The notes: generated by a model from the letters alone, not told the origin. DNA of 64,000 nucleotides from Nocardioides sp. ChNu-153 (GCF_030466625.1 NZ_JADEVT010000008.1:1-64000), one strand, 5' to 3'; shown: positions 52,695-62,510, numbered from the stretch's first letter. Translations and numbers: made by a program.

Positions 52695-55439
52695 TCAGGC
52701 CTTCTTGGCCGTGGCCTTCGTGGTCTTCCCCGCGGTCGTCTTCTTGGCGGTGGTCTTCTTGGCGGCGGTCTTCTTCGCCGCCGTCTTCTTCGCGGGGGCC
52801 TTCTTGGCCGGCGCCTTCTTGGCGCCCTTCTTCGTGGCGGGGCCCTTCGCGCGGCGCTCGGCCAGCAGCTCCGCCGCCCGCTCGAGCGTCACGGCCTCGA
52901 CCGAGTCGTCCTTGCGCAGCGTCGCGTTGAACTCGCCGTCGGTCACGTACTCGCCGAAGCGACCGGCCTTCACCACGATCGGCTGGCCGGAGACCGGGTC
53001 GTTGCCGAGCTCCTTGAGCGGCGGCGCGGCCGCGGCGCGACCCCGCTGCTTCGGCTGCGCGTAGATCGCGAGCGCCTCGTCGAGGGTGATGTCGAAGATC
53101 TGGTCCTCGCTCGTGAGCGAGCGCGAGTCCGTGCCCTTCTTCAGGTACGGGCCGTAGCGGCCGTTCTGCGCCGTGATCTCCACGCCCTGGGCGTCGGTGC
53201 CCACGACGCGCGGCAGGCTCAGCAGCTTGACGGCCTGGTCGATGGTCACCGTGTCGAGCGTCATCGAGGAGAACAGCGAGCCGGTGCGCGGCTTCGCCGA
53301 CTTCGGCGCGTCCTCGGGCAGCAGCTCGGTGACGTAGGGACCGAACCGACCGTTCTTGGCCACGACGACGAGGCCCGTCTCCGGGTGGCGGCCGAGCTCG
53401 CGCTCCTCACCGGCCGGGTTGGCCAGCAGCTCCTCGGCCTTCTCCAGCGTCAGCTCGTCGGGGGGCAGGTCGTCGGGCACGTTCGCCCGCTTCGCGAAGG
53501 CCGTGCCGTCGTCGCCGGGGCCCTCCAGGTAGGGGCCGTACTTGCCGACCCGCAGGTGGATGTCCGACTCCTCCGCGGAGGCGCCGAACGGCAGCGGGAT
53601 GGTCGCGAGCCCCTTCGCGTCGATGTCGCCCAGCTCGTTGACGAGCTTCTTCAGCCCGTCCACGTCGCCGCTGCCGAAGTAGAACTCCGCGAGCTCGGTG
53701 TTGCGGTCCGAGCGGCCCGCGGCGATCTCGTCGAGCACGTCCTCCATCTGGGCGGTGAACTCGTAGTCGATCTGGCGGGGGAAGTGCTCGGTGAGCAGCC
53801 GCACCACGGAGAAGGCGAGCCACGCGGGCACCAGCGCGGTGCCCTTCTTGTAGACGTAGCCGCGGTTGAGGATCGTGCCGATGATCGAGGCGTACGTCGA
53901 CGGGCGGCCGATCTCCCGGTCCTCGAGCTCCTTGATCAGCGTCGCCTCGGTGTAGCGCGACGGGGGCTTGGTCTCGTGGCCGTTCGCGGTGAGCGACGCG
54001 GCCGAGACGGCGTCGCCCTCGGCGAGCGCCGGCAGGCGTGTCTCCTGGTCGTCGCTGGCGGCGCCGTGGTCGGTGCCCTCGACGTACGCCTTGAGGAACC
54101 CGTGGAACGTGATGACGCGACCCGACGCGGAGAAGACGACGTCCTCGCCGGTCGCCGCGGTGCCACCGATGCGGATCGAGACCGACTGGCCGACGGCGTC
54201 GCGCATCTGCGAGGCGACCGTGCGCATCCAGATGAGCTCGTAGAGGCGGAACTGCTCCCCCGTCAGCCCGGTCTGCGCCGGCGTGCGGAACGACTCGCCC
54301 GCGGGGCGGATGGCCTCGTGCGCCTCCTGCGCGTTCTTGACCTTGCTCGCGTAGACCCGGGGCCGGTCCGGCACGTACTCCGCGCCGTACAGCTCGCGGA
54401 CCTGGTCGCGGGCCGCGGCGACCGCGCCCTCCGAGAGGGTGGTCGAGTCGGTGCGCATGTAGGTGATGAAGCCGTTCTCGTAGAGCCGCTGCGCGACCGA
54501 CATGGTCACGCTCGCGCTCATCCCGAGCTTGCGGCTCGCCTCCTGCTGCAGCGTCGTGGTGCGGAACGGCGCGTACGGCGAGCGCTTGTAGGGCTTCGAC
54601 TCGACCGAGCGCACGTCGTACGTCGACTCGGCGAGCGCGCCGACGAGGCCCTCGGCGCGGGCGCGGTCGAGGTGGACGACCTTGCCCTCGGAGGCGGTCT
54701 TCAGCAGGCCGTCGGGGCCGAAGTCCGAGCCCCGGGCGACGCGGGCGCCGTCGACGGAGTGGACCTTCGCCGGGAACATCCGCTGGTCGTGGTCGCTGCC
54801 GGCGTCGAAGGTGCCCTCGAGGTCCCAGTACGACGCCGGGCGGAACCGCAGGCGCTCGGCCTCGCGGTCCACGACGAGGCGGGTCGCGACCGACTGCACG
54901 CGGCCCGCGGACAGGCCGCTCATCACCTTGCGCCACAGCACCGGCGAGACCTCGTAGCCGTAGAGGCGGTCGAGGATGCGACGGGTCTCCTGCGCCTCCA
55001 CCAGGTCCATCGCCAGCTCGCGCGGGTGCTCGGCCGCCTCGAGGATGGCCTGCTTGGTGATCTCGTGGAAGACCATCCGCTTGACGGGGATGTTCTTCGG
55101 CTTCAGCTCGTCGAGCAGGTGCCACGCGATGGCCTCGCCCTCGCGGTCGCCGTCGGTGGCGAGGAAGAGCTCGTCGGCGCCCTTCAGCAGGCCCTTGAGC
55201 TTGCTGATGTGGGACTTCTTGTCGCGGGGCACCACGTAGTAGGGCTCGAAGCCGTTGTCGACGTCGACCGCGAGGCGGCCCCACGGCTTGTCCTTGATCT
55301 TGGCGGGGGTGTCCGCGGCGTTGTTGGGCAGGTCGCGGATGTGCCCGATCGAGGACTCCACGACGTACCCCTCGCCCAGGTAACCCGCGATCGTCCGGGC
55401 CTTCGCAGGCGACTCGACGATCACCAGCTTGTGTGCCAC
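52695..55439 (-). CDS. topA: DNA topoisomerase I
   Basis: TopA relaxes negative supercoils by cutting one strand. The 914-residue product has the TOPRIM domain (VIVESPAKARTIAGYLG, then LFLATDGDREGEAIAWHL), the cleavage domain with catalytic Tyr327 in GFITYMRTDST, three C-terminal Topo-IA repeats with GRFGPYV/GRYGPYL/GRFGEYV, and a Lys/Ala/Thr tail of about 60 residues typical of actinobacterial TopA in place of zinc fingers. GTG 55439 follows GGGAGAGGGAG. The tail's near-repeats (AAKKTAAKK) are slippage-prone. Confidence 0.97.
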   Translation of the reverse strand: MAHKLVIVESPAKARTIAGYLGEGYVVESSIGHIRDLPNNAADTPAKIKDKPWGRLAVDVDNGFEPYYVVPRDKKSHISKLKGLLKGADELFLATDGDREGEAIAWHLLDELKPKNIPVKRMVFHEITKQAILEAAEHPRELAMDLVEAQETRRILDRLYGYEVSPVLWRKVMSGLSAGRVQSVATRLVVDREAERLRFRPASYWDLEGTFDAGSDHDQRMFPAKVHSVDGARVARGSDFGPDGLLKTASEGKVVHLDRARAEGLVGALAESTYDVRSVESKPYKRSPYAPFRTTTLQQEASRKLGMSASVTMSVAQRLYENGFITYMRTDSTTLSEGAVAAARDQVRELYGAEYVPDRPRVYASKVKNAQEAHEAIRPAGESFRTPAQTGLTGEQFRLYELIWMRTVASQMRDAVGQSVSIRIGGTAATGEDVVFSASGRVITFHGFLKAYVEGTDHGAASDDQETRLPALAEGDAVSAASLTANGHETKPPSRYTEATLIKELEDREIGRPSTYASIIGTILNRGYVYKKGTALVPAWLAFSVVRLLTEHFPRQIDYEFTAQMEDVLDEIAAGRSDRNTELAEFYFGSGDVDGLKKLVNELGDIDAKGLATIPLPFGASAEESDIHLRVGKYGPYLEGPGDDGTAFAKRANVPDDLPPDELTLEKAEELLANPAGEERELGRHPETGLVVVAKNGRFGPYVTELLPEDAPKSAKPRTGSLFSSMTLDTVTIDQAVKLLSLPRVVGTDAQGVEITAQNGRYGPYLKKGTDSRSLTSEDQIFDITLDEALAIYAQPKQRGRAAAAPPLKELGNDPVSGQPIVVKAGRFGEYVTDGEFNATLRKDDSVEAVTLERAAELLAERRAKGPATKKGAKKAPAKKAPAKKTAAKKTAAKKTTAKKTTAGKTTKATAKKA

Positions 55440-55652
55440 GACTCCCTCTCCCACTGCGTCACGCGAGGACCGCGACCCATCTCCGGGCCCCCACGGCGGG
55501 TCACAGTAGCGCGGAACCCCGACGGGGACGCGAGTCGAGGCGGCGTCGTCCCCAGGCCCGCGGGCCCGCGCCGGACCTGTGGAGGAGCGGGCCGGGAGGT
55601 CGGCGCGCGGTGCCAGGGTGGCTGCCACCACACGACCGAGGGGGAGCACGAG

Positions 55653-56477
55653 ATGTACGACGACTGGCCCGACCCGCCGCCCGAGCGGTGGCGCGACGAC
55701 GAGACGGAACCCACGCGCCGCGCGGAGGTCGGCGGCCTCGCCCCGCCCCGCCCGGCGTTCGAGCGCGGCGACCGCCTGACCCACCTCGTGCTCGTCGACG
55801 GCCGCCTCGTCGACGCGTGGACGGAGCCCGTCGAGCTGACGCCGTGGGCGGGGGTCGCCGAGGCCCTGGACCGCCCCCGTCGTCCGGCCCCCGACCCGGC
55901 CCCGCCCCCGCCGCCCCGTCACGCGCAGGTGCTCGCCTGGCTGGACGACCTGGTCGGCGGCCGGGAGGCGCTGCTGGCCCTGACCCCGGAGGCACCGGCC
56001 CCCGGCGAGGCCCCGCTCGGGGTGCCCAGCGGGGTGCTCGAGCGCCGGGCCGTCGTTCGCGACCTCGTCTCCGCGGTCGCCGAGCGCTGCTTCGACGCCG
56101 ACGTCGAGGCGGCGCTGCACCGCGTCGTCGACCACCTCTGCACCGACGACCCGCTGCTGCTGACGGGGTCGCGCACCGCGGCGCAGGTCGCCGGCGGCGT
56201 GTGCTGGGTCGTCGGCCGGGCCAACGGGCTGTTCGTGCCGGGCGCCACCCAGGCGGTCGTGCGGGAGCTGCTCGGGCTCCGCGGCCAGCTGAGCTCGACG
56301 GGTCAGGTCGTGCAGCGTTCCCTGGGGCCGCGCTGGCCGTGGAGACACCACCACGTCGGGGTCGGGTCGGACCTCCTGGCCACCGGGTGGGCGGGGGTGC
56401 TCACCACGAGCACCCGGCGCCAGCTCGTGCGGGCCCGCGACCGCGCACTGGCCGAGGCGGCCGGGGACGCCGCCTGA
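55653..56477 (+). CDS. Hypothetical protein with helical C-terminal domain
   Basis: The 274-residue product has an acidic Pro-rich N-terminus (1-90), then a helical domain (about 95-250) with HAQVLAWLDDLVGGREALLALT, VVRDLVSAVAERCFDADVEAALHRVVDHL, TAAQVAGGVCWVVGRANGLF and RELLGLRGQLSSTGQVVQRSL. The repeated helical pattern, with an Ala-rich helix before GLF, suggests a cyclin/TFIIB-like or HTH-like fold. I do not recognise a family. It is divergent from topA; GGGGAG precedes ATG 55653. Confidence 0.72.
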   Translation: MYDDWPDPPPERWRDDETEPTRRAEVGGLAPPRPAFERGDRLTHLVLVDGRLVDAWTEPVELTPWAGVAEALDRPRRPAPDPAPPPPPRHAQVLAWLDDLVGGREALLALTPEAPAPGEAPLGVPSGVLERRAVVRDLVSAVAERCFDADVEAALHRVVDHLCTDDPLLLTGSRTAAQVAGGVCWVVGRANGLFVPGATQAVVRELLGLRGQLSSTGQVVQRSLGPRWPWRHHHVGVGSDLLATGWAGVLTTSTRRQLVRARDRALAEAAGDAA

Positions 56478-56489
56478 GGCCCGCCGGGC

Positions 56490-58001
56490 TCAGACCTCGA
56501 GGAAGCCGTCGGCCACGAGGCCCCGCACCACGGGGAGGTACGTCGTGCGCAGCCCTGCGGCGTCCTCGTCGAGCAGCTGGGCGAGGGCGTCGAGCAGCTG
56601 GCCGACGGCGAGGTCGCCGTCGCAGGCCCCGACGAGGCCCGCCGTGACCGTGTCGGCGGCGTGCCCGCGGCGGAAGCCGCGCTGCTGGCGCAGCACGATG
56701 GCCTCGGGGTCGGCGGCGCCCGGAGCCCCGACGTTCTCCTGCCGCACGTCGGCCCGCACCCGCAGCCGGGCACCCAGCAGCGCGGCGTCGTCGAGTGCCG
56801 CCAGGTCGTCGATGGCGTGACCCCACGCGGCGATGGCGGGGGCGATCGGCTGCTCCACGTCGTACGGCCACTCCTCCAGCCGCGTGACCGGGCTGCCGGG
56901 CGCGCCGTCCGGACGGCGCCGCAGGTTGATCCAGCCGAACCCGACGCCCTCGATGCCCTGCTCGGCGAACCACGAGAGCCAGGTGTCGTAGCGGCGCAGG
57001 TAGTCCGGCGTCCCCGTGGCGCCCTCGTCGGCGAGCCACAGCTCGACGTACGCCGCGGGGTCGAGCACCTCGCGCTGCACCACGAACGCGTCGCACGCGA
57101 CGCCGTCGGCGCCCGGCTCGAGCCACGACCCGAGCCGCTCGTCCCACGGCGTGCCGCGGGCGATGACCCAGTTGGCCAGCACCTGGCACCAGCCGCCGGG
57201 CACGAGGTGGCGGGGCGCGGTGCGCACGATGTCCTCGACGACCCGGTCGCCCGGCAGCCCGGAGTCGCGGTACACGAGGCGCTCGCGGGTGCCCGGCGAG
57301 ATGACGAACGGCGGGTTGGTGGCGATGAGGTCGAACTGCTCGTCGCGGACGGGCTCGAAGTAGGAGCCGTCGCGCACCTCGACCGTGCCGAGGTCGTTGA
57401 GCGCGGCGTTGAGCCGGGCGATCCGCAGCGCCCGGGGGTTCACGTCGGTGGCGACCACGCGGCCGGCGTGCGTGGCCAAGTGCAGCGCCTGGACGCCGCA
57501 CCCGGTGCCGAGGTCGAGCGCGGTGGCCACGTCGTCGCGGATGGTGAGCTGCGCCAACGAGGTCGAGGCGGAGCTGATGCCCAGCACGTGGTCGGTGCTG
57601 ACCACGTTGGGGGCACCGTCGAGGCCCGGCGTCAGGTCGCTGACGACCCAGAAGTCGTGGTCGCCCGCGGCGTCGGGGGCGGCGTACGGGCGGCAGTCGA
57701 GCCGCGCGCGCACCTCGCCCACCCCGGCCTCCAGGATCCCCTCGACGGCGAGCCGGTCGACGAGGCCGGGCAGGGCCTGTTCCGCGGCCGAGGCCGGCAC
57801 CGCGGTCTGCAGCAGGAACAGCCGGGTGAGCGTCGCCAGCGGCGATCCGTCCCCCGTGCGGGCGAGCCCGGGCGCGGTCTGGTTGCGGGCCAGGGCGGCG
57901 TGGGCCGTCGTCCCCAGCAGCTCGGCGACGGCGTCGACGGTGAAGTCGGCCGCCACGAGGGCGTCGCGCAGTCGGTGGGGGAGCTCGGCGGAGGCACTCA
58001 C
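56490..58001 (-). CDS. DUF7059-type methyltransferase with NPPF motif
   Basis: The 503-residue product has an N-terminal helical domain (about 1-115), a class I methyltransferase core (about 150-330) with ATALDLGTGCGVQALHLA, VVATDVNPRALRIARLNAAL and DLIATNPPFVISPG, and a C-terminal domain of about 120 residues. The NPPF motif marks enzymes methylating the amide or exocyclic amine of rRNA bases, tRNA or release factors, so an RNA or protein target is likely. It is convergent with the hypothetical gene after topA, close to topA as in streptomycetes. GTG 58001 is used. Confidence 0.86.
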   Translation of the reverse strand: MSASAELPHRLRDALVAADFTVDAVAELLGTTAHAALARNQTAPGLARTGDGSPLATLTRLFLLQTAVPASAAEQALPGLVDRLAVEGILEAGVGEVRARLDCRPYAAPDAAGDHDFWVVSDLTPGLDGAPNVVSTDHVLGISSASTSLAQLTIRDDVATALDLGTGCGVQALHLATHAGRVVATDVNPRALRIARLNAALNDLGTVEVRDGSYFEPVRDEQFDLIATNPPFVISPGTRERLVYRDSGLPGDRVVEDIVRTAPRHLVPGGWCQVLANWVIARGTPWDERLGSWLEPGADGVACDAFVVQREVLDPAAYVELWLADEGATGTPDYLRRYDTWLSWFAEQGIEGVGFGWINLRRRPDGAPGSPVTRLEEWPYDVEQPIAPAIAAWGHAIDDLAALDDAALLGARLRVRADVRQENVGAPGAADPEAIVLRQQRGFRRGHAADTVTAGLVGACDGDLAVGQLLDALAQLLDEDAAGLRTTYLPVVRGLVADGFLEV

Positions 58002-58049
58002 GGGGCCCGAGCCTAGTGCGCGCCCGCAGGGGCGGCGCCGGGAAAGGGA

Positions 58050-58083
58050 CGAGGCCCCTCCCGCCGGAGCGGGAGGGGCCTCG
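58050..58083 (-). terminator. cspA transcription terminator
   Basis: A 15-bp perfect stem (58050-58064 with 58069-58083) holds loop CGGA, read as UCCG closed by C-G in the minus-strand RNA. It lies 34 bases past the cspA stop. As for clpC, the hairpin uses the cUNCGg loop. A short T-containing tail (GTCCCTTTCCC) follows. Confidence 0.85.
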
Positions 58084-58116
58084 TGAGCTACGGACAGGTG
58101 CGTCCGAGAGGCTCGA

Positions 58117-58320
58117 TCAGACGGCGCGAACGTTCTCCGCCTGCGGGCCCTTGGGGCCCTGCGTGACGTCGAACTCGACCTTCTGGTTCTCGTCGAGGGA
58201 CTTGTAGCCCTGCGACTGGATCGCCGAGTAGTGCACGAAGACGTCGTCGCCGCCGTCCTCCTGCGCGATGAAGCCGAAGCCCTTCTCAGCGTTGAACCAC
58301 TTAACGGTGCCCAGAGTCAT
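58117..58320 (-). CDS. cspA: Cold-shock protein, CspA family
   Basis: The 67-residue OB-fold RNA chaperone has [20 protein letters not shown] (RNP1 KGFGF) and [10 protein letters not shown] (RNP2 VFVHY), and ends [18 protein letters not shown], exactly the small actinobacterial CspA layout. ATG 58320 is chosen; an in-frame ATG at 58329 lies too near the GAGGAG site. A long upstream leader (58321 to about 58500) fits cold-shock control by RNA structure. A strong hairpin terminator follows. Confidence 0.96.
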   Translation of the reverse strand: MTLGTVKWFNAEKGFGFIAQEDGGDDVFVHYSAIQSQGYKSLDENQKVEFDVTQGPKGPQAENVRAV

Positions 58321-58644
58321 GTGACTCATTCTCCTCTTGTCGGGGCGAGAGCCGTCACTTCGACGACCCACACCAGATGCGGTGATACGTCGCTCCGACT
58401 GTCGTGAGTGGTAGGCCCACGAAGAAAAGCGCCGTTGGATCACAAACTCCGCGGGCGATACCTGCTGGAACTTGCACCTGTTGCGTCTCCGACAGTACCA
58501 ACCCCTACCCCCAGCACGACATTCTCGGCGGCCGATTTTTTTCGGACGGCGGTGAAGACTGCGCTACGAGCCGGTGACGCGGGGGCTACGCGGCCCGTGA
58601 CGACCGCTCCGCGGCTCTCCCCACCGGGCGCCGGGACACCGTCC
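58321..58644 (-). promoter_or_regulatory. cspA promoter and long leader region
   Basis: This 324-base stretch between the transporter stop and cspA has no supported gene. It contains an unusual homopolymer, seven T on the plus strand near 58536-58542, flanked by CCGA/TCGG arms. GTTGGTACTGT near 58490-58500 on the minus strand includes a TANNNT -10-like match. A long untranslated leader is typical for cspA. Confidence 0.4.
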
Positions 58645-59874
58645 TCAGCGACGTCGCGCACTGAGGGCGGCGGCCGAGCCCGCCACCGTGAACGTCGCGG
58701 TCGTCCCGACGACGAGGGCCAACGGCACCGTCCACGACCCGGTCGCGTCGTGGACCGCGCCGAGCAGCGTGGGGCCGACGGCGGCGACGGCGTACCCGAC
58801 CGTCTGCACGAAGGTCGACATGCCCGCGCTCTCCCGGTCGGAGCGGGCGACCCGGGCGATGATGGTGAAGATGGCCGAGAAGCCGCCGCCCTGGGCGGCG
58901 CCGCCGAGCAGGCTGCCGAGCAGGTAGGCGTCGGGGGCCGCGAGCAGCTGCACCGGGAAGCTCGTCCACAGCACCCCGACGAGCGCGACCGTGCACCACT
59001 CCGGCACGCGCAGCGCCAGCAGCGGCACCCCCACCGCGCCGATGATCGCCGCGACCTGGAACACCGCGGCCAGGCCGCCGGCCGCATCGCCGGCACCCGC
59101 CTCGTCGCTCAGCACCGACGGCAGCCAGGCGGTGAGGGAGTAGTAGGACGTCGCCTGCCCGGCGAACGCCAGCGCGAGCAGCAGGACGACCGGCTCGCGC
59201 CACAGCGGGCGGGCGCGGGTGCCTCCGTCGGCCGGTACGGCGGACTCCCCCGCCCCGGGCTCCTCCGCGACGCCGCGGGCGACCGGGATCCGGCGCGGGA
59301 GCGCCACGCGCCACCACACCGCGATGGCGAGGCTCGCGACCACGGCGGGGGCGACGAGGGCGACCTGCCAGCCGGCGGCGTCGGCGAGCGGCGCCGTACC
59401 CACGAGGACGCACATCGAGCCGATGTTGAGGGTCGCGGTGTAGGCGCCGGTGACGGCGCCGACGTACGCCGGCGGCGTGGAGCGGCGGATGAGGACGGGC
59501 ACCACGATGTTGCCGATGGTGATGCCGAGACCGACCACGACGGTGCCGACCGCGGCACCGGCCAGGGAGCCGGTCGAGCGCACGAGGCTGCCGAGGACGA
59601 CCCCGGCGAGGCACACGACCACGGCGACCTCGGCGCCGAGGCGACGCACGACGGCCAGCGCGAGCGGGGCGGCGAGGCCGAAGCAGAGCACCGGGAGGCT
59701 GGTCAGGAGCCCGATCTCGCCGCTGCTTGCGTCGAGCGCGGAGCGCAGCTCGTCGGTGACGACCGAGACCCCGACGAACGGGGCACGGAGGTTGAGCGCC
59801 ACCAGCAGGAGCGCCAGCACGGGCACCCAGGGGAACGTCGCGCGGACCGGTCGGCCGTCGGGTCCCGTGCTCAC
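58645..59874 (-). CDS. CynX/NimT-family MFS transporter
   Basis: The 409-residue product has 12 hydrophobic segments and the CynX-family signatures LLLVALNLRAPFVGVSVV in helix 1, GEIGLLTSLPVLCFGLAAPLA in helix 2 and a central Arg/Pro-rich loop (about 195-225). The GGGFSAIFTIIARVARSD segment matches helix 9-10 of the family. E. coli relatives carry cyanate or nitroimidazole; substrate here is unknown. It is alone, upstream of cspA and after tRNA-Lys in the same direction. Confidence 0.88.
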   Translation of the reverse strand: MSTGPDGRPVRATFPWVPVLALLLVALNLRAPFVGVSVVTDELRSALDASSGEIGLLTSLPVLCFGLAAPLALAVVRRLGAEVAVVVCLAGVVLGSLVRSTGSLAGAAVGTVVVGLGITIGNIVVPVLIRRSTPPAYVGAVTGAYTATLNIGSMCVLVGTAPLADAAGWQVALVAPAVVASLAIAVWWRVALPRRIPVARGVAEEPGAGESAVPADGGTRARPLWREPVVLLLALAFAGQATSYYSLTAWLPSVLSDEAGAGDAAGGLAAVFQVAAIIGAVGVPLLALRVPEWCTVALVGVLWTSFPVQLLAAPDAYLLGSLLGGAAQGGGFSAIFTIIARVARSDRESAGMSTFVQTVGYAVAAVGPTLLGAVHDATGSWTVPLALVVGTTATFTVAGSAAALSARRR

Positions 59875-59948
59875 CCGCGCACGCTACGCCCGGGCGGGCC
59901 GACGCCCCGGCGGGGGGCCGGACGTGGCGCTCCGTGGGGCGGGAGCGG

Positions 59949-60021
59949 TAGGCCACCAGGGACTCGAACCCTGAACCAGCGGATTAAAAGTCCGATGCTC
60001 TGCCCATTGAGCTAGTGGCCC
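59949..60021 (-). tRNA. tRNA-Lys (anticodon TTT)
   Basis: The minus strand gives a 73-nt cloverleaf: acceptor GGGCCAC with GTGGCCT (G-U at the first pair), D-arm GCTCAATGGGCAGAGC, anticodon stem around CTTTTAA (anticodon TTT), and T-arm with GGTTCGAGTCC. The discriminator is A. CCA is not encoded. Confidence 0.96.
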
Positions 60022-60128
60022 GCCGCCCCAGTCTGCCAGTGGCCAGGGCCTGCCGGCGTGCCGGGCGGGACGGGTGGGCGGGGCGGAACGGCCCCGTAAC
60101 GCGGCCCCTCCGGCGTAGTTTGTGGGGC

Positions 60129-61196
60129 ATGAGCACTCCCCGGGACGGCGGCCACGCGCCCGTCGACCTGCTGAGCCGCTGGCTCGAGAGCCGCAACCCC
60201 GACGACGACGGGACGAGCGCGCCCGCCCACCGGGCCGAGCGCCCGCCCCGCACCGCCGCGGACGACCCCGCCCCCTCCGCCGTCGACCGCGACCTCGCCG
60301 CCCCGGCCGCCGAGGGGCCCGCCGAGCCCCACGCCGAGCCCCACGCCGAGCCGACCGGGGTCGGTACGCCGGCACCCGAGCCCGAGCCCGTGGACCCCCG
60401 GCACGCCATCGCCCACTCGGTCCTCGCCGCGTTCCGGGCCCCGCCCGAGCCCCGCGCCGAGCCCACGCCCGACGCCGAGGCGGACCGCGAGCCGCACGCC
60501 GAGCCCGAGCCCCTCCCCGGGGAGCCGGCCAGCCCGACGGCCGCGGCGTCGCCCCTGCTCGCCGCCGCCCGGCGGCTCGAGGAGCAGCAGGCGCGGGAGG
60601 CAGCGGCCGCCCGCACGCCCGCCCACACGCCCACCACGACGCCCACCGCGACGCCCACCAGCGAGCCCGCCGCCGACGCGGCCGCCGCGCCTGCCGCCGT
60701 ACCCGACCCCGCCCCTAGCACCCCGATCGGCGCGCGCAGCCGGGCCGCCGGTACGCCGGAGGCGCTGCCGCCCGCGCGGGTCGAGTTCACGTCGTCGCGC
60801 ACGGGGCAGCTGACGGCCTCGCTGCTCATCCTCGCCGGGCTGCTGGTGACGGCCGGGCTCGGCTGGGTCGCCTACGACACCCGGGCCACCCCCGACATCG
60901 CGCTCGCGGGTGTCGCGGCCGCCCTCACCCTCGTGGTGTGGGGCGTGCGGGCGGGCTCCGCCCCGTCGCGCGTCGCCATCGACCGCGGCGTGCTGGAGAT
61001 CCACCGCGGCGCCCAGCGCTCGACCTTCGACCTGACCAACCTGCAGCTCGACGTCGAGGAGCAGGGGCACCCGCGGGACCGCACCTGGCAGTTCGTGGTC
61101 CACCGGCGCAGCCTCGGGCCGGTCGCGGTCGACCGCCGCATGGTCGACCCGACGGCGTTCATGGCCGCCGTGCGCCGCTACCGCCGCGACGTCTGA
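60129..61196 (+). CDS. Membrane protein with disordered N-terminus and PH-like C-terminal domain
   Basis: The 355-residue product has a long Pro/Ala/Glu/Thr-rich disordered region (1-225) with repeated EPHAEP and TPTTTP units, two membrane helices (about 232-252 and 256-275) and a compact C-terminal domain (about 278-355) with VAIDRGVLEIHRGAQRSTFDLTNLQLDVE, a PH-like beta fold. TAGTTT (60116-60121) ends 7 bases before ATG 60129, which suggests a leaderless mRNA. It has no clear operon partner; function unknown. Confidence 0.78.
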   Translation: MSTPRDGGHAPVDLLSRWLESRNPDDDGTSAPAHRAERPPRTAADDPAPSAVDRDLAAPAAEGPAEPHAEPHAEPTGVGTPAPEPEPVDPRHAIAHSVLAAFRAPPEPRAEPTPDAEADREPHAEPEPLPGEPASPTAAASPLLAAARRLEEQQAREAAAARTPAHTPTTTPTATPTSEPAADAAAAPAAVPDPAPSTPIGARSRAAGTPEALPPARVEFTSSRTGQLTASLLILAGLLVTAGLGWVAYDTRATPDIALAGVAAALTLVVWGVRAGSAPSRVAIDRGVLEIHRGAQRSTFDLTNLQLDVEEQGHPRDRTWQFVVHRRSLGPVAVDRRMVDPTAFMAAVRRYRRDV

Positions 61197-61220
61197 CGAC
61201 GCGTCGCTGCCGCGGGCCGC

Positions 61221-62510
61221 TCAGGCCCGTGCGTCCTCGTGCTCCGGTACGGCGGAGCGCGCCCGGGCCCCGCTCACCGTCAGCGCCGCCACCGCCGTGG
61301 TGATGGGGACGCTGGCGACGAGCCCGATGGCGGAGGCCAGGGTGCGCACGACCTCCTCGCTCAGCATGTCGTCGGAGAGCACGTGCGAGGCCTGGCGGTC
61401 GTAGAGCGACAGCAGGAGCAGCACGCCGAGGGCGGTGCCGGCGTACGCGAAGACGATGGTGTAGATCGTCGAGGCGATGTGGTCGCGGCCGATCCGCATG
61501 CCGCGGCTGAACAGCTCGCGCCGGGTGAGGTCGGGGGCCGCGGCCCGCAGCTCCCACACCGCCGAGGACTGGGTGATGGTGACGTCGTTGAGCACGCCCA
61601 GGCCGGCGATGACGATGCCCGCCGACAGCAGGGCCTTGTAGTCGAGGCCGTCGGCGTAGAGCTGCAGCATCTCGCTGCCCTCCCCGCTCATCCCGGAGAG
61701 CCGGGCGGCGTCGACGGCCCACATGCCGAGCAGGGCCGTGACCGCGATGCCGAGGAAGGTGCCGGCCAGCGCCGTGGAGGTGCGGATCGACGGGCCGTGG
61801 GCGAGGTAGAGCACCACGAACATGATGACGGTCGACCCGACGACGGCGACCGCCACGCCCGACTCCCCCGCCAGCAGGCCGGGGATGACGAACCACCACA
61901 TGACGGCCGCGGCGAAGACCAGCCCGAGCAGCGCCAGCAGACCGCGCAGGCGCGCCACGACCGCGACGACGACCACGAACAGCACCGTCATGCCGAGCAG
62001 GGGCGCCTCGCGGTGGGTGTGGGAGAAGCCGTAGACGACCGGAGCCGCCTCGTCGGCCGGCGGGATGCGCAGGAGCACGACGTCGTCGCCCGCGCGGAGC
62101 CCGGAGCGCACGACGGACGGCTCGGTCTGCACCGTGGCCTCGTCCCCCTCCTCGGGGCCCGAGGTCAGGCGGACGTCGATCTCGTTGCAGCCCTCGGGGA
62201 ACTCCTCGGCGCCCTCCGGCGTCTCCAGGCCCGGACCGACGGCGATGACCGGGCACGCCTCGCGGACGGCCAGCACCTCGGCGTCGGGGAACGTCACGCC
62301 CTCCGCGGCGTACTGCACGTCCTCGACGGCGCTGTCACCGGAGGGCCACAGCGCGACGAGACCGGCCACCGACCCCAGCGCCACGACGGCGAGGAAGCCG
62401 AGCAGCACGACGCGCGCGATCCGGCTGGTGGGCGCGTCGACGTGACCGTGACCGTGCCCGTGCGGGACCTCGCGGACACGGACGCGGGCACCGCCCCGGC
62501 GTCGGCTCAC
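61221..62510 (-). CDS. YibE/F-like integral membrane protein
   Basis: The 429-residue product has a His-rich start (HGHGHGHV), one N-terminal helix (about 33-55), an extracellular region (60-160) with Cys pairs, and about eight helices. Family text is clear: VARLRGLLALLGLVFAAAVM, FVVLYLAHGPSIRTSTALAGTFLGI, GIVIAGLGVLNDVTITQSSAVWEL and SRGMRIGRDHIASTIYTIVFAYAGTAL. YibE/F proteins are predicted membrane proteins of unknown role. GTG 62510 overlaps the ndh stop. Confidence 0.87.
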   Translation of the reverse strand: MSRRRGGARVRVREVPHGHGHGHVDAPTSRIARVVLLGFLAVVALGSVAGLVALWPSGDSAVEDVQYAAEGVTFPDAEVLAVREACPVIAVGPGLETPEGAEEFPEGCNEIDVRLTSGPEEGDEATVQTEPSVVRSGLRAGDDVVLLRIPPADEAAPVVYGFSHTHREAPLLGMTVLFVVVVAVVARLRGLLALLGLVFAAAVMWWFVIPGLLAGESGVAVAVVGSTVIMFVVLYLAHGPSIRTSTALAGTFLGIAVTALLGMWAVDAARLSGMSGEGSEMLQLYADGLDYKALLSAGIVIAGLGVLNDVTITQSSAVWELRAAAPDLTRRELFSRGMRIGRDHIASTIYTIVFAYAGTALGVLLLLSLYDRQASHVLSDDMLSEEVVRTLASAIGLVASVPITTAVAALTVSGARARSAVPEHEDARA

